A stretch of DNA of 60,000 nucleotides from Polytrichum commune. Lineage: Eukaryota; Streptophyta; Polytrichopsida; Polytrichales; Polytrichaceae. The translations under genes were made by a program, and so were the position numbers. Positions within the stretch are counted from its first letter, which is position 1. Each line of letters starts with the position of its first letter. A model generated the notes under the pieces. That model was given only the letters and a program-made list of their open reading frames with translations, was not told where the DNA came from and did not search any database. The DNA lies in NCBI GenBank assembly GCA_950295325.1, contig OX485807.1, positions 15,653,001 through 15,713,000 of the forward strand, in the 5' to 3' direction. This document shows positions 24,477 to 36,949 of the stretch, piece by piece.

Positions 24477-25021
24477 AGAGTGTATAAACACACACACATA
24501 TATATAAGAGGTAGCACAAACCCATTTCCGCTAACCGTAAGCAATAAGGTATGCGGGTGTTATATTGTTACTTTTCTTAATCGGACCCCTATATTTGATT
24601 GGTATGTGGTTTCGTGAGGATCAAAGAGCAAACATTGTAAAGACACATGTTTAAAAGATGTTTGGACTACGTCTTCAAATATTAATAACTTCTCTACATT
24701 CATTAGTGAATGCAACTGAGAGGACCTATGTATCTAGTAAGAAATCAACAAACATGCACTTCTAGTAATCATAACTAAAGCAAGGAAGGTCCGATTTTCA
24801 ATATGGTTTTAAAATATGTTTCATCATAGATTTGCTATTGCAACATAAGGTTCGAACCCTTGAATTTTATGTTTTATTATTTTCCTTATGCTATATCCTT
24901 TCAATGACATAAGAGAGATGGATACTAGTGCTAATGAAACAAGTCTCAAGAGGGGACCCATGGAATACAATGGAACTTTTGCCAAACATTTTTAGTTACA
25001 TTTACCTCAATAAGGGTCCAT

Positions 25022-25190
25022 CTGCACCACCTAGTTGAGAGGATCAACTAACCTACAAGTTAGTGAAGATTAGCTAACCAAAATGCTAGCTAGCTAAAAT
25101 CATGGTAAAAGCGCCTGCACCACCTAGGTAGGAGAATCGGCTAACAATATGAGTTAGTGAGTATCAACTAACCAATATGCTAGCTCATTG
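25022..25190. repeat. Tandem duplication, period ~93 bp
   Basis: CTGCACCACCTAG starts at 25022 and 25115. Each copy continues with ATCAACTAACC or GCTAAC, AGTTAGTGA and AATGCTAGCT-like blocks. Confidence 0.65.
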
Positions 25191-26266
25191 ATCTCCCACC
25201 CACACATCCTGCTTACAACTAACCAAAAGGTTGACCAATTTAAGTAAAGAGTTAAGGTTGATTGTTTCAGAGTTTTACTCAATTTGCCTAAATTTTGAAC
25301 TAAATGTTAAGTTTGATTTTCAATCCGTTTTTATAAATATGTTTCATTGTAGATTTGCTAATACAACACGAGTTTCATTGTGCAAATCTAATCAGTTGAA
25401 GTTGGAGTATATGAATAACAAACCAAATAACACCCACATACCATACGGGTTCCATGCGACCAAATGGCAAAGTCCATCATGTTCGCATAGCAAGTGACTA
25501 TCATTGCCACATCATATTGGCGGATAGAACAATGAGGCGTTTACGGTTGGTTTGTGCTAACTTATTGCCACATGGAATGGTTGGTTTGCAACCAATGTCA
25601 CATGGATGGGGCCATATTTCACCTAGAGTTATCAAACCAATGCCACGTCATAGTTGTGGTTAGTTACCGGTGGGAGTTTGTGCGGTGGTTAGTGGTTAGT
25701 TACCAGTGAGAGTTTCAACCCAACTCATGTTTAAGTAAAATTGGACAAGTTTTCAAACTATGAACATTTTTGGTAACTCGATTCTTTAGGTAGATCCGTT
25801 GATACATTTTAAATATACATCTGAATTTCAAGGGAGACATGTGATTTTCAAATGTGATAATAAAAAAGTATATCATTATTATGATATTGATTCTATATAA
25901 ATTTTAAAGATGTGATGAAGATTTTAGTCAAAACAAATATGTTTATACTATCACAATCATGTGTGCATATGTAATACCTATACAAGGATCCTAGTATTAT
26001 CTATACAACTCACACAATTAATAAGTTTTGACCTAGACCTTGGTCCAATTTTACCAAACTACGTGCTACCTTCAACACACGCTTGAGGAAAGAAAGTTTG
26101 GAAGCACACACAATCTCAACCTAATAAATTTTGCTAGTACCTGCATCTAAAATAATTTAAGATTGCTCACATGGTGATTTGCATGTGTAAAGTTCACATG
26201 GGTATTTTTGAATTGAAATTTGTTGCATGAAACCTGAATTACATGATGAGCCACATGATCATGGTT

Positions 26267-26293
26267 AAAGAAAAGAAAAGAAAAGAAAAGAAA
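26267..26293. repeat. (AAAAG)n microsatellite
   Basis: About five consecutive AAAAG units. Confidence 0.9.
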
Positions 26294-26984
26294 TAACGAA
26301 ACTTCAAGGTTCTTGCCTCCACATGAATGTGAACCCGTGCTCCATATAGTGATCGTACTAAGCATGATGTGGGATAAGCCTTAAAGGACATAACATCTAA
26401 ATTTCAATTCTTTTCCTCTTAACCTTAGGGACTCCTTTCATACACCTAAGTTTAATTCATAAAAATCAATAGCCTTTCTGATGCACACACTATAGAAAAA
26501 CAAAACCCCTTATGTATATTATGTACACTAATGCCTCAAACAATACACCTTATTTGAGGCCTTATGTTACTTCGTACGTGGTAGAAAGAGTCCATGCCCT
26601 AAGAGAAATCATATTTTGAATATTTATCGTTTGAACCTTATTATATACATACAAGTTTTATGTCAAGAAGAAAATAAAAATACTCTCATGTTAGACATTG
26701 ATGATCAAAATGCAACGTATGTATTTGTATCCAAGGACACCCAACCTACATATTTGAACTTAAATCCTCCATATCACCACGGTGTTAAACTTCATCAAAT
26801 AGTGCACCTAGAGCATTAGTTGATTTCAGACAAGGGTCACTTTTGACATGTTAGCTATAATTGAAAGTATGTAGCTCAAATACGTGATTCTTTTGCTTGG
26901 AGCGGCATAGTTTGGACCTCTTACATGCTTAGGGGGATAAGGTGTATTTTTCATCCTCTTGGAAGGTGGGCTCTAGAGCAGCCA

Positions 26985-27370
26985 AACCCATTTCCGATAC
27001 CCCCCCCCCCCGGTCCCAAATCTTTATACATAGAGTCCTCTAAAGCCATGAAATTCCACACATGTAGCTATCATTTTCTAACATGATGAAAAGAAACCCG
27101 TGAAGAATCACACATGTCGTTATCACAGTCGTCGTAGTGAAACGGTTAAGTTAAAAGGGCACAAATTTGGGTTCCTTGAAAAGGACGGTGATTATACTCA
27201 AGTTTTTGTCTCCCACTTAGAAGAAATAAGTCGACCAATGTCGAAAATATGGGTTGGGAGAAAATATTACTTTTGAATATTTATATAAAATTTCAAACTT
27301 TAAAAAGAATTTGTGATTTTTTTGTATATACATTGTGATCTAAATTCCAGACTTGTGAAAAATCACTCTA
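26985..27370. repeat. Dispersed repeat family, copy 2
   Basis: Diverged match to 22640-23010. Shared features in order are a poly-C run, CCTCTAAAGCCATGA, TTTCTAACATGATG, GGTTCCTTGAAAAGG, TTTTTGTCTCCCA and AATAAGTCGACC. Confidence 0.6.
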
Positions 27371-27839
27371 GTTGACACATGTACTTATTACACTTCTGCA
27401 AAATTGCTTAAGTTCACGGAAACGGGTTTGGTGGCTCTATATGTAAAAACAAAGGGGGGGCAATCATGGCTATGATTCCATTTCACATACCATAATATGG
27501 CTTTCTTTATGTGATTGCACTCCTCTTGTAATGACTAGCTTAGGTTAGGCCACAGCAGAGAATGTTGATGACCATGTGAAGAATGATTTTAAGCTTCATG
27601 GGATTTATTGATGGACACCTTCATGCTCATTACGTCTTCAAACGTACTTACCTAGTGCACCCTAAAACCATTATAGAGATTCCACCAATTGAAAGAGTCC
27701 ATCACCACACATGTTAATGTCTTGTATTTATTATGTGAATGCATGCCCGTCTCAATACTCAACATTAATAATCGAGGAGGAGGCTTATAGGCCTTTCCCA
27801 AAATGCACGCCTCACAGGCGTCCACATCACTTTCTTTTT

Positions 27840-28016
27840 TCTAGTTAACTATATCTAGTTACATAATTATAGTTGTTTGAATTTTTTTAGTTGACTATAG
27901 TTGTTCTTCAATATGGTCTTATTTTTCTCTAGTTAACTATAGTTTTTTTTAAATTGGTTTGAAATTTTACTAGTTGCTCCCTAAAATGTATTGAAAAAAA
28001 TATAGTTAACTATATT
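27840..28016. repeat. Cluster of TATAGTTAACTATA-type palindromes
   Basis: Related motifs (CTAGTTAACTATA, TAGTTGACTATAG, CTAGTTAACTATAG, ATATAGTTAACTATAT) recur four times in 180 bp. The last, at 28000-28015, is a perfect 16-bp palindrome. They may be stacked transposon ends or a protein-binding cluster. Confidence 0.55.
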
Positions 28017-28494
28017 TTGGCAGTTGTCCAAGGTCTGCACTATTGTCATGGATAATTGAAATTAAGATTAAAAAACACTTAAGAAGTGACAGTTTATGCA
28101 ACATTATAAATCTATAATCCCCACAAAAATTTACAAGGAATGACAAAAAATGGTTGGGTTAGCATGTAGTGTTCGTCAAACAAAATAAAACCAATGAAAG
28201 TGAAGTACAACCACCAAAATTACTCCCAAGCACTTACATCTTGTATTATAGTTGGGCAAGTCAGATTGGTAATGTGGTCATGGTTGTGACCAATATACTT
28301 TTTTTCCCCTCTCCTTATTCCTCTTAGATAAAACCAAAGAAATCAAACCACCAACTTCTGAAACAATAGGTGTGTGCGAACATACATCAAGAATGACCTA
28401 AGGCGGAGACATATACTTAATTTGAGGACAATTGAAATAAAAAGACAATAAATTAGGTATGCATTCTTTTGTGTGGATTTTAGATAAATTTGTG

Positions 28495-28745
28495 GGAAAT
28501 CTAACTCCTCCAAGGCACGTAGGTTGTTCGATCCGGGAGGAAACTCCTCCAAAGCCTCACATTCTTGCTTGTCAAGTTCTCAAAGACTCCTTAACCCACC
28601 AAATCCTTCCGGTATGTTCCTCAAAGATTGACGTTGCAACATATCCAACTCCTCTGAGGGATGTAGGTTGCTTAATCCGGGAGGAAACTCCTCCAAAACC
28701 TCACATTCTTCCATGTCAAATGTAGATAGGTTTTTAGATTGGGTT
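28495..28745 (-). pseudogene. Displaced fragment of the receptor's LRR repeat
   Basis: Reading the minus strand gives MEECEVLEEFPPGLSNL and RQSLRNIPEGFGGLRSL. After a frame break comes EEFPPGSNNLRALEELDF. This is about one and three-quarter copies of the 48-residue LRR unit that fills the array at 37-41 kb. It has the same orientation and carries the GCACGTAGG variant found only in the decayed units just beyond the receptor's stop. There is no start codon, and it is frame-shifted and non-functional. It looks like a separated part of the same array tail. Confidence 0.8.
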
Positions 28746-31700
28746 CCAATTAAGAAAACCACACAGGGAAGACCAAATGAGTGTCAGGTGTTACATCTAG
28801 GGATCATCATTAAGTTAATTGATAGATCACAAGGGAATTAAGGTGAATTTAGGACAACAAACACAGGGAAAAGGACTTCTAAAGTGATTTTTAGGAATGA
28901 TTTAATTAAGGTTAAGGGTCACTTAGAGCAGTACAGCAATGGATCAGTCACTCCCTTACAACCCACTCTCGTCAGTAACATCACTTTTATAATGTGTTTT
29001 GCAATTCAGGGAATCACAACTCAGCCATAGACATTTTGAGTACGCCATAGTCTCAGAAACCCAAGGCAAAAACTCCTTGAGGTGATCATAGTCTCTTCAG
29101 ATAAGTAACCAAGGACTATCGGCCATACCACAGGTTAGGAAACATCACAATCACACATGACTCTCCTACCTCTTAATCAAATGAATTAATTGATTTACTT
29201 CAATATCTCAAGGTTGAATTACTATTTAGTCATTTTAGACTTATCAAAATCAAATGGAATTTGAACACATTAGACTTAGTTATTATAACGTGCAAAAGTC
29301 CAGTTACAAGTGACGGGAGCCTAGTGAGCGAGTCTAAGCGAACCGAACTGGACCGGACCGGGACCGAAAGCGTCTAATGGCAGGACCATAGTCTACACGG
29401 CATGGCCATAGTCTAGTTCCAAGTAACAATCACCAGTAACCAGTCTCACAGAGAGGGCCATAGTCTTAGTAACCAATAACCAATAACTAGTAACCAGTAA
29501 CCAAGTCAGCGTCAAGTTCTCGAACACTTAGCTGGCTCCTTCTCCTTATATGCTTGCCCTTCCAGCCTCACCCAAACAATATGGGTTAAACTACACTCGC
29601 TTCTGCCTCTCGCACGACTCCTTCAGCAGACTTCACTTGCACGCGGCTCCTTCTTCTTCTCTGCCAGGCACGTTGCCTTCGACCGGATGCTGTGCGGTTT
29701 AATTGTTCTTCCTTTTTTCTCAAGGTGGTAATTGCTACTGCAATTTAGCAAACTCCATTGCTGCAACTTTTAGAGTTTCACTTAAGCTAGTTAATTCATA
29801 CACTTGATTCAGGAACTGTGTCCAATCAAGAGACTTATCCCCGAAATCAAGTTCCATTTTCTCGATGAAGACGCCGACAGAACCCAAGTGAAAGTGATTT
29901 TCGAACATCCCAAGAGCATCATGGCTGGTTCATAAAGTTGTTATCTCCGACATCTATTTCAAGAGCCTATAGGCTGGGAATAAGAAACCAACAAAAGAAA
30001 GTTCCACACTCTGACGAGGTATAGGAACCTGGCTTAAACAATTTGACTCGCACGGATCATACAACTTCCTTTCACAGGATTTAGATCTCGACTTGCTCTC
30101 TCATCGGAATTACAAAAGAATTGGACAGTTGTGGTTTAAACACTTGCGCTGAATTCACATCAGATAGCTTGAGATTACCACAGCCAAGTCACACGGCCAA
30201 ACACACACACGGGAAAAATTGTGGAGACGAACCCGTGCAGTCTTCCTTAGGAAATATTTGCTTTTAACTATATGGCTTCACACCTAGAGACTGTGTATAA
30301 CCCTAATCTGAACCATTGAACACTTATAAAGCACCGATCTTCCTTTCCCAAGAATACGCTCAACTCACTTCATTACATCTCATAACACCTACCAGACAAA
30401 GGTAAGTGTAATTCACTCCTTTCACAAGATTTTTCAATTTCAGATCCCTCTTTGCTCCTGCGCATTCTCATTTCTTTCCTCAATAAACATCTCTAAGGGT
30501 TGTGAACAGGCCGTAACATTAAGCAAAAGTAATTTGCCCCTTTCACAGGAACAAAATATCATAATCCACACTCATACTCAAATTCTATCAGATGTTGTAT
30601 CTATACACCTGAAGTTCCTTCAACATTATTTTGCGAGACCACTTCAGTGCATAAATGATTCCTTCTCTCTTCCCATGAGAGATTAAAACTTCTCTTACAG
30701 ATTTATGTACTGTGGAATTTCACATCCCACTTGTGAGGTATGGTCATAAATAATAATATCGGATTTGAGACACTATCTGTTTCACACAGTTCCACTCTTA
30801 ACACACACTTACACCAATCAGACACAATTGAGGAATTAAAGTTGAACTAATTCGTGCCAGGATATCTCTTCCCAAGAATTCCCAATTCGAACCAGAATTT
30901 CACACTCAATCTCTGTAACCAATATGCTTACAGAAGTTAAGATCACACACCAAATACTCACTCCCTTCACAGGAATAAGGTATCACAAAGTCTCTCTGGA
31001 TTCTTCCTGAACCAGGGAAGTACACTTTTACTTAATTGTTTTACAACAAACACCAGCACAACAGATTCAATCCACACACTTACAATGATAAAATAAATTC
31101 ACACTATTATATTATGTAGAGTGAAATGTACATTCAAAAGGGGCTTCACACCCAAGCTAGAATCGCTCAAAAACTACAAGACAAGGGAGGCTCTCTTCTC
31201 GAGAGGAACCCCTTTCTCCTCTCCCTCTTCTTCTCTATACCCCCTGAGTTAACTTCCTCGTCTCTTGGAACCAGATCTCATGAGGCTCTTCAACTTAGTC
31301 ACATGCCTATTGTCCTGCCCAAAAGACTCTTCAACTCCTGAGATTTTACTTCACTAAGTCAAATGAGTCTCCTTTTGCTCATTTCCATTAACTAGTCACT
31401 AATCCCTCATTTCAGTGTTCATTTGGCATTCTAATATACATATTGAGTTCATATTTTGCCAAAATTCAAAAATGTCTACATCTAGACTAAAAATTTGTAC
31501 CACATCAAATTCTTGACACTCATCACCTCGGAGGGTTTACTTCCATTTCATTCCAACTGACGTCCAAAAAAATATAGGGTGCAACAAATTGTTTCAAAGT
31601 AAAATTACAATTCATTTCAAAGTAATAGTGCATGTCTTATATTCTTGAAGACTGATTTAAATAAATATAGGGTCTTATATATTGACTGATATTATAATTT

Positions 31701-31957
31701 TTTTAAAATTAATATTAGGGGTTCAAAAATTGTAAGGGACACGTGTAACGGTCCTATTGGTTGGGTTGTTTGAAGACCTCGCTTCAGATGTGGATCTCGA
31801 AGGTTTTGGGACGGATAGGGCTCGGGATAGGGTTTAGGAATCAGGAGGACAGTTAATCTTCCATTGCATTATGCGAGAAAGTAAGGTTTAGGGTGCAAGA
31901 ACCCAACAACATTGTATTTGATTTGTTTGCATCTAGTGTACTGAGAATGCAATCAGC
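28746..31957. other. Gene-free stretch, probably decayed mobile-element DNA
   Basis: No supportable gene. 29380-29520 holds many short CCATAGTCT and AGTAACCAATAACCAGTAACC repeats. The open frame at 31126-31341 (71 codons) is unrecognised. The stretch separates the displaced LRR fragment from the transposase-like gene. Confidence 0.45.
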
Positions 31958-34900
31958 ATGGCTGGAGTTAAGCTAATCCTTTGGACTTTGTTTAGTGAGG
32001 ATGCCAATCCTCAATGTCTCGGCTCTCTGGATTGTACAGAGAACGATTCTTATGCCGCTTTGAGAGTGTTGTTGGAGGAGGCCGAAATACTTGACGGCGA
32101 TTTTGATTTCTGGGATCCTGGTTTAAAATGCCGCATTAGAAAGAAGCTGGAGCGGTTGAACAAGATTGGATCTGATGCTTTCGTGATACCGGCGGTTGGA
32201 GAAGGAGACATTGGACCCACGGTTGGAGAAAAGAGGAGGAAGCGACCTAGATCTCCTGCTCACCTTTCGTCTGGCAATGGGGAAGAGATGGTTTCGGGTT
32301 TAAACCTGCCCTTTGACGATGACCCTCCACCGGTTAGTCTGTTTGATTCGGAAGTTGGTAGCACTTTACCAACCACTTCGACTGCCACTGTTGAGGTGTT
32401 GTTAGATGATATGAAGTCGACCCTACTGTCAATCGAGGTCCTTGCGAAGTATTCAGCAGCTGTAGATAAATTGAAGGTTGAAATGAAGAGGACAACTGTG
32501 GATGATCATATGTGGTGTTTGAAATCGTGGGATAAGGATGGGAAGGGGATAGTGAAGTTGTATTGTGGGGAGTGCAGCAAATTATACGGTAATTCGGTTG
32601 GAGACCATAGCAAAACGACCATTTCTAACCTGTTCGGAAACTTTAGCAAGAAGCACCTGGTTTCAACTTCGCACATTAGAAATTGGTGCACACGAACAAA
32701 GACTGAATTCAGCTCACTTCCTAAATCGGAGTCCAAAGAGAAAGGGGTTGTTATGATTCGGGCAGATCATGAGAAACTCGCAGACGAAGGCATTCACATT
32801 GTGGATCTGATCAATGACAGTGTCGATCAAGACCATAAACCTTTCGTAATTATTGGAGATCGGTCTTCGCCTCATATGCGTTGTTTTTGGCTGAAGGTAA
32901 AGTGCAAATTTTGCGGGGATTTTTTTCAGCTTTGTCCGCCTAGGAGGAATTTAGAAGCCAACCTTACCAATCACATAATGGGTCCAAAACACGCAAGCGC
33001 AGTGGAAGCGGCACAGAACACTTAAGGCCGGTCTGTTGTCTTGCGAACAGGGAAGAAAGGCCGTCCAACAACATCCAGTGTATGTCTGGAGAACCAAGGA
33101 AGCCTTCACTCTTGGTTCACTAGCCAAAGCTCTAATAGCCAGTCAGGTCAGATTCACCGTCCTCTCTCACTTCTATGTTGGGGATACTGGAGATCTGTCT
33201 GTAGCTATGCTGGGAAAATGTATTTGGTCCAAAGGTTGTTGCTGGATTTACATCCTGGAGGTTCATGGATAGCCGAGCCAGAGACTAAAGGCAGGGTTGA
33301 TTTGGGGGCAGGAGAGACCAAGATTATTGAAGGTTGCTTCAGACACAAGGGTTGTAGGAGGGTGTCAATGAGCGGTGCTCCGTTTGATGATCTGACATGT
33401 ACACGTTGCGCACGGATTCCACAGGAAGTCGACTTTCGTCATCGAGTAATGCGTGAAGAACTAAGTCTGGAAAAGAGAGGCACTAGATCCAGTGCTGGGG
33501 GTAGGAGGCTAGGGTTTTTGCAAAGCCATGAATTGTTTCAGTATTCTAGGCATAGAGCATATGAGATTCGGCTTGCTAAACAGAAGCTATGTAGGATGAG
33601 GGCATTGGTGTGTCAATTAAAAATCACAAGGCCAACTTTAAGAGAGGCAGCTGCAGAGTGTGAAAATAGAAGGGATGTGTTAAAACTATGTAACAACATC
33701 ATTCTAGCACATAAAACTAAAGCGTTTGGGGGAAAGGCAGCTCTTTGGGATTTCATTGTGGATGTTGGTAACAATCTAAATAAGAAGTCGGCCAAGGGAA
33801 ACAGATTCAGCTCAAACACAGCTGCATTTGCCTAGACAGTGAAGTTATATGGGGGTAGACGCTTAACATACTTGTTTTCATTAAACCTAGCAGGGCCTTC
33901 ATTGTCTACAGTGAAGCTAGCAAACAAAAAAGGTGTGCAGTTTGTGGGTGGGTTTAGGCCAGAAATATTCTCAGCAGTGGCGTCAATATACAAAAATGCC
34001 ATAGAAGCATATGGATTGGTAGGACCCATTCCAGTTCTCATGGCAGAAGACGAAACCAAAATCAAGACTAGGGTTTCCTGGGAGAGCCGATCTGACACGA
34101 TGACTGGGTTTTGCGGAAGGGTGGATGACCACGTTTGTGAACCTGGATACAGTGTGGTAGTTGGTGACGACGAAGCTGGCTACAACAAGATCCTGGACAG
34201 TTTCCAAAACTGTAGGATGGGTACTTTTGCAAGGGTAATTATGGTCAACCCATTACACACAAAGCTGCCCCGACTTGTGATAGCCATCTGCTGTACTTGC
34301 AACTCCTTCAATTCAAGTTGGGTTCGAGAGCAGTGGGTCCACATGGAAAAATTGTGGGCTGCCGAGTGCAAGCAGGTTGTGGGTCCCATTATCGGGCATG
34401 CTTCAGACGGTGATAGTAGGCGTCGACAACTTATGTTGCAGGATTATCTCTGTGACGATGTAACAAAAAAAATACGATCGATTCCGTGGGTGGGCTGGAA
34501 GCTATCTGTTCGCCTAAATGCAGATGGGGAGAGTATGGGACTACACGATCAAGATTTTATTCACAATGGAAAGAAGCTCATAAATCCATTGGACAGTCCT
34601 GCTAAGACACTTCAACTGGGAATGGATGTTGCATGCATTCAACACATTGAAGGCATTTACAACAAGTTCAAGTTGGAAGAACACGGACTGAAGCAAGAAG
34701 ACATTGTTCGTAAAGACAGACAAAACTGGGGGAGCGCTCAGAGGATCTGCCAACAGCGAGTTCAGAAGTGCCTTGAAGTTGTGCGAGGCAGGGGGATGCA
34801 TCAAGAGCGCACTTTGGGCACGCAAACATATCTTTCCATTTGTAGCGATTACATTGATCTGTTTTTGTCCCCTATATTGGATTTACGTGGCAAGATTGTG

Positions 34901-36639
34901 GTGGCAGCAAGGGTTTGTTTTTTCCTTAGGCTATGGCGATTGTGGATTAAACACGGTAGCCACGGTGTAGGTGGAAACTCAATGTCTTTAACATTAGTTG
35001 ACTGCTTCGTGTCAAATCAATGTTTTATAGACATAACTATGTCCTGTCACTTTATAGTTCTCTTAATTGTCATTTTTCGTGACAATTATCGGCACCTAGC
35101 GATTCCGTTCCATCTTACAGGTTCAGATAGTTGCGAGATTTTTTTTAGCAAAGTGGGAGGCATGGCTGGTATGGAACGCGTATATGACTTTCAAGAGCTG
35201 ATTCAATGTGCAAATGCCTTGAATCAAATGTCTGCAATCGAATATGGAAGCAATGGTCTGATTTTCAACCGAGTACATAACAAAATGTGCAACGTCTGGG
35301 ACCAACTACACCCGGTGCAGCCAGGGGAGACTATTGCTGACTTAAGCGACTACACATTAGTTGAAACAGGTAGGTCCTCTTGATTTACAGTTGACTGTTC
35401 TACTTAAAGGTGCCTACTTGGCTGATACAGGGCTAGGCCATATTTTTAATAGTTACTAATCAGGTTTCTTGGCTGGGTGTAGACGACCTAGTTGTCGAAG
35501 CGTTAAAAGAGGGCTTTAAGCAAGCGCAGGGGTTGATTAACGGGTGTAATATGGCCCCTTCGATTCAAGCAAAGAATCGCAAGTGGTTCACAGATCCTTG
35601 GTTGTTGGAATCAGAGGATAAGACATTCATGTCTTTTAAACCTACTGCAAGGCCGGTTCAGGGAGAAGATGGAGATGGTGAGGTCATGCGTGAAGATGTC
35701 AGAGTTTTAGTTGAAGTACAACTTGAGCCCCCTCTAGGCGTCGAGGTGGATACCTCCCTGGTGTTCGATGACTGTAGCGATCCTACTGCAACGGTCGAAG
35801 ACGAGGTCAGGGGTATTGTGAATGAGATGATCTCTTGTGCATCACAAGAGAATGTCATCGTTCAGAGCAATGTCCCTTTTAGTAGCACAGTGAAATTCGA
35901 AGATAATATTATCTTCAAATCAACTTTGGTTAGCCAGCTAAATGTCAATCCATTTTTGAGTAAGGATAGGCTAACTCGTGTGAAGTCATCACTCTATTTC
36001 AACAACTCTGAGTCTTATCTAGCTGCCGCAAGTAGTTCTTCAAGTTGTTTTGTGGGGGTAGGTTCAGATGTCGGAGTCTATTTTGTTCAAAGAATATCCA
36101 CGACTCAATCATCTGCTGTAAGGGCTGTTCAAAAAAGAAATAAACAGAAGGGGGGAAGAAAGGGTATAGCTGCACCAGTTACTGCAGCAGTGGATCAAGG
36201 GCTATGGTATCTAGGTAGAATCCAACGGCTGAAGGTGAAGAAAGGAAATATCTGGGGGAGACTTAACCAACCAGTAGACTTGATGAATAAGCCGTCCATA
36301 ACGATTGCAGTGCACTTGAATTATTTTTCAAGAGCCCCAGGCCACTTAAAATTCAAGTATGACTTGACAGATAGTATATGGGTAGATTTAGAAACACTTA
36401 TAAGTTCAGTTACTATGACCTACAATGAGCGACAAAATGTGTACACTCTTGATGCTAATGATGCCGAGGCTCTTGCTGAATTTATTTCCAGTAAAAATAA
36501 AAAACATTGTTTATTTCATTTCTTTTTGTTATTAGATATTACATTTTTTGTAATATACCATGGTATTTATTTGATGATTGGTGTTAAGTTAAAGAAATAT
36601 ACCATAGTGTATAATAGTCAATATTACATAATTACATAA
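31958..36639 (+). pseudogene. Large transposase-like gene of an unassigned family, two in-frame stops
   Basis: A single frame from ATG 31958 to 35369 is broken only by TAA at 33023 and TAG at 33833, one step from CAA and CAG. An intron 35370-35482 (GTAGGT...GTGTAG) joins it in phase (split GAC codon) to 35483-36639; the true C-terminal end may be earlier. Numbered from 31958: a basic stretch KRRKRPR at 92-98; a zinc-finger-like C203-x2-C206...H233-x5-H239; a second C316-x2-C319...H339-x5-H345; and a further Cys cluster after the first stop. The core has acidic motifs in a DDE-like order: AEDETK (D698), GHASDGDSRRRQ (D817, D819) and TGSDSCEIFFSKVGG (D1057, E1060). A mobile-element origin is inferred from these motifs and the zinc fingers. 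I cannot name the superfamily, and terminal repeats were not found. Confidence 0.6.
35370..35482 (+). other. Predicted intron in the transposase-like gene
   Basis: GTAGGT donor after GAAACAG and GTGTAG acceptor. Removing it restores the codon GAC and continues as DDLVVEALKEGFKQAQG. The alternative CAG acceptor at 35463 would leave the wrong frame. Confidence 0.65.
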
Positions 36640-36769
36640 TAATAGGGTGCCTATAAATCAACCAAAAAAAATTAATAACCCCATGTAAAATACACCATTA
36701 TCTCAGGTGCCTATACCAAAATACACTAAGTGAACCCCCCGAGCTCATCACCCCTCTAAATCCTTCCAT
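36640..36769. other. Short spacer between two convergent genes
   Basis: AT-rich spacer. GGTGCCTATA occurs twice (near 36648 and 36708). No other signal was seen. Confidence 0.4.
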
Positions 36770-36949
36770 TTTCTTCCTCAAAGACTAACATTTCGACATA
36801 TCTAAATCCTCCAAGGCACGTAGGTTGCTCAATCCGGGAGGGAACTCAACCAAATCTTCACAATCTTGAATATAAGGTTTCTTGAGATTTACCAACCCAC
36901 AAAATATTTCCCGTATCTTCCTCAAAAAACCACATCCACACAAATTCGA
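36770..36949 (-). pseudogene. Decayed LRR units beyond the receptor stop codon
   Basis: In the same minus-strand frame as the receptor, translation past the TAG at 36950-36952 gives GFLRKIREIFCGLVNLKK, then EDLVEFPPGLSNLRALEDLD, then a second TAG where the unit normally has C-R/Q-S-L. These are LRR units with many replacements. The receptor was once longer, and its array lost its end through a stop that is one base from the usual GAG codon. Confidence 0.85.

Larger units (their letters stand above)
23770..28494. other. Gene-free repeat-rich stretch
   Basis: No supportable gene. It contains a (CTT)n tract (24225-24259), a stem-loop near 24418-24476, a tandem duplication (25022-25190), an (AAAAG)n tract (26267-26293), a dispersed repeat copy (26985-27370) and a cluster of TAGTTAACTA palindromes (27840-28016). 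The rest is AT-rich and unremarkable. Confidence 0.5.
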
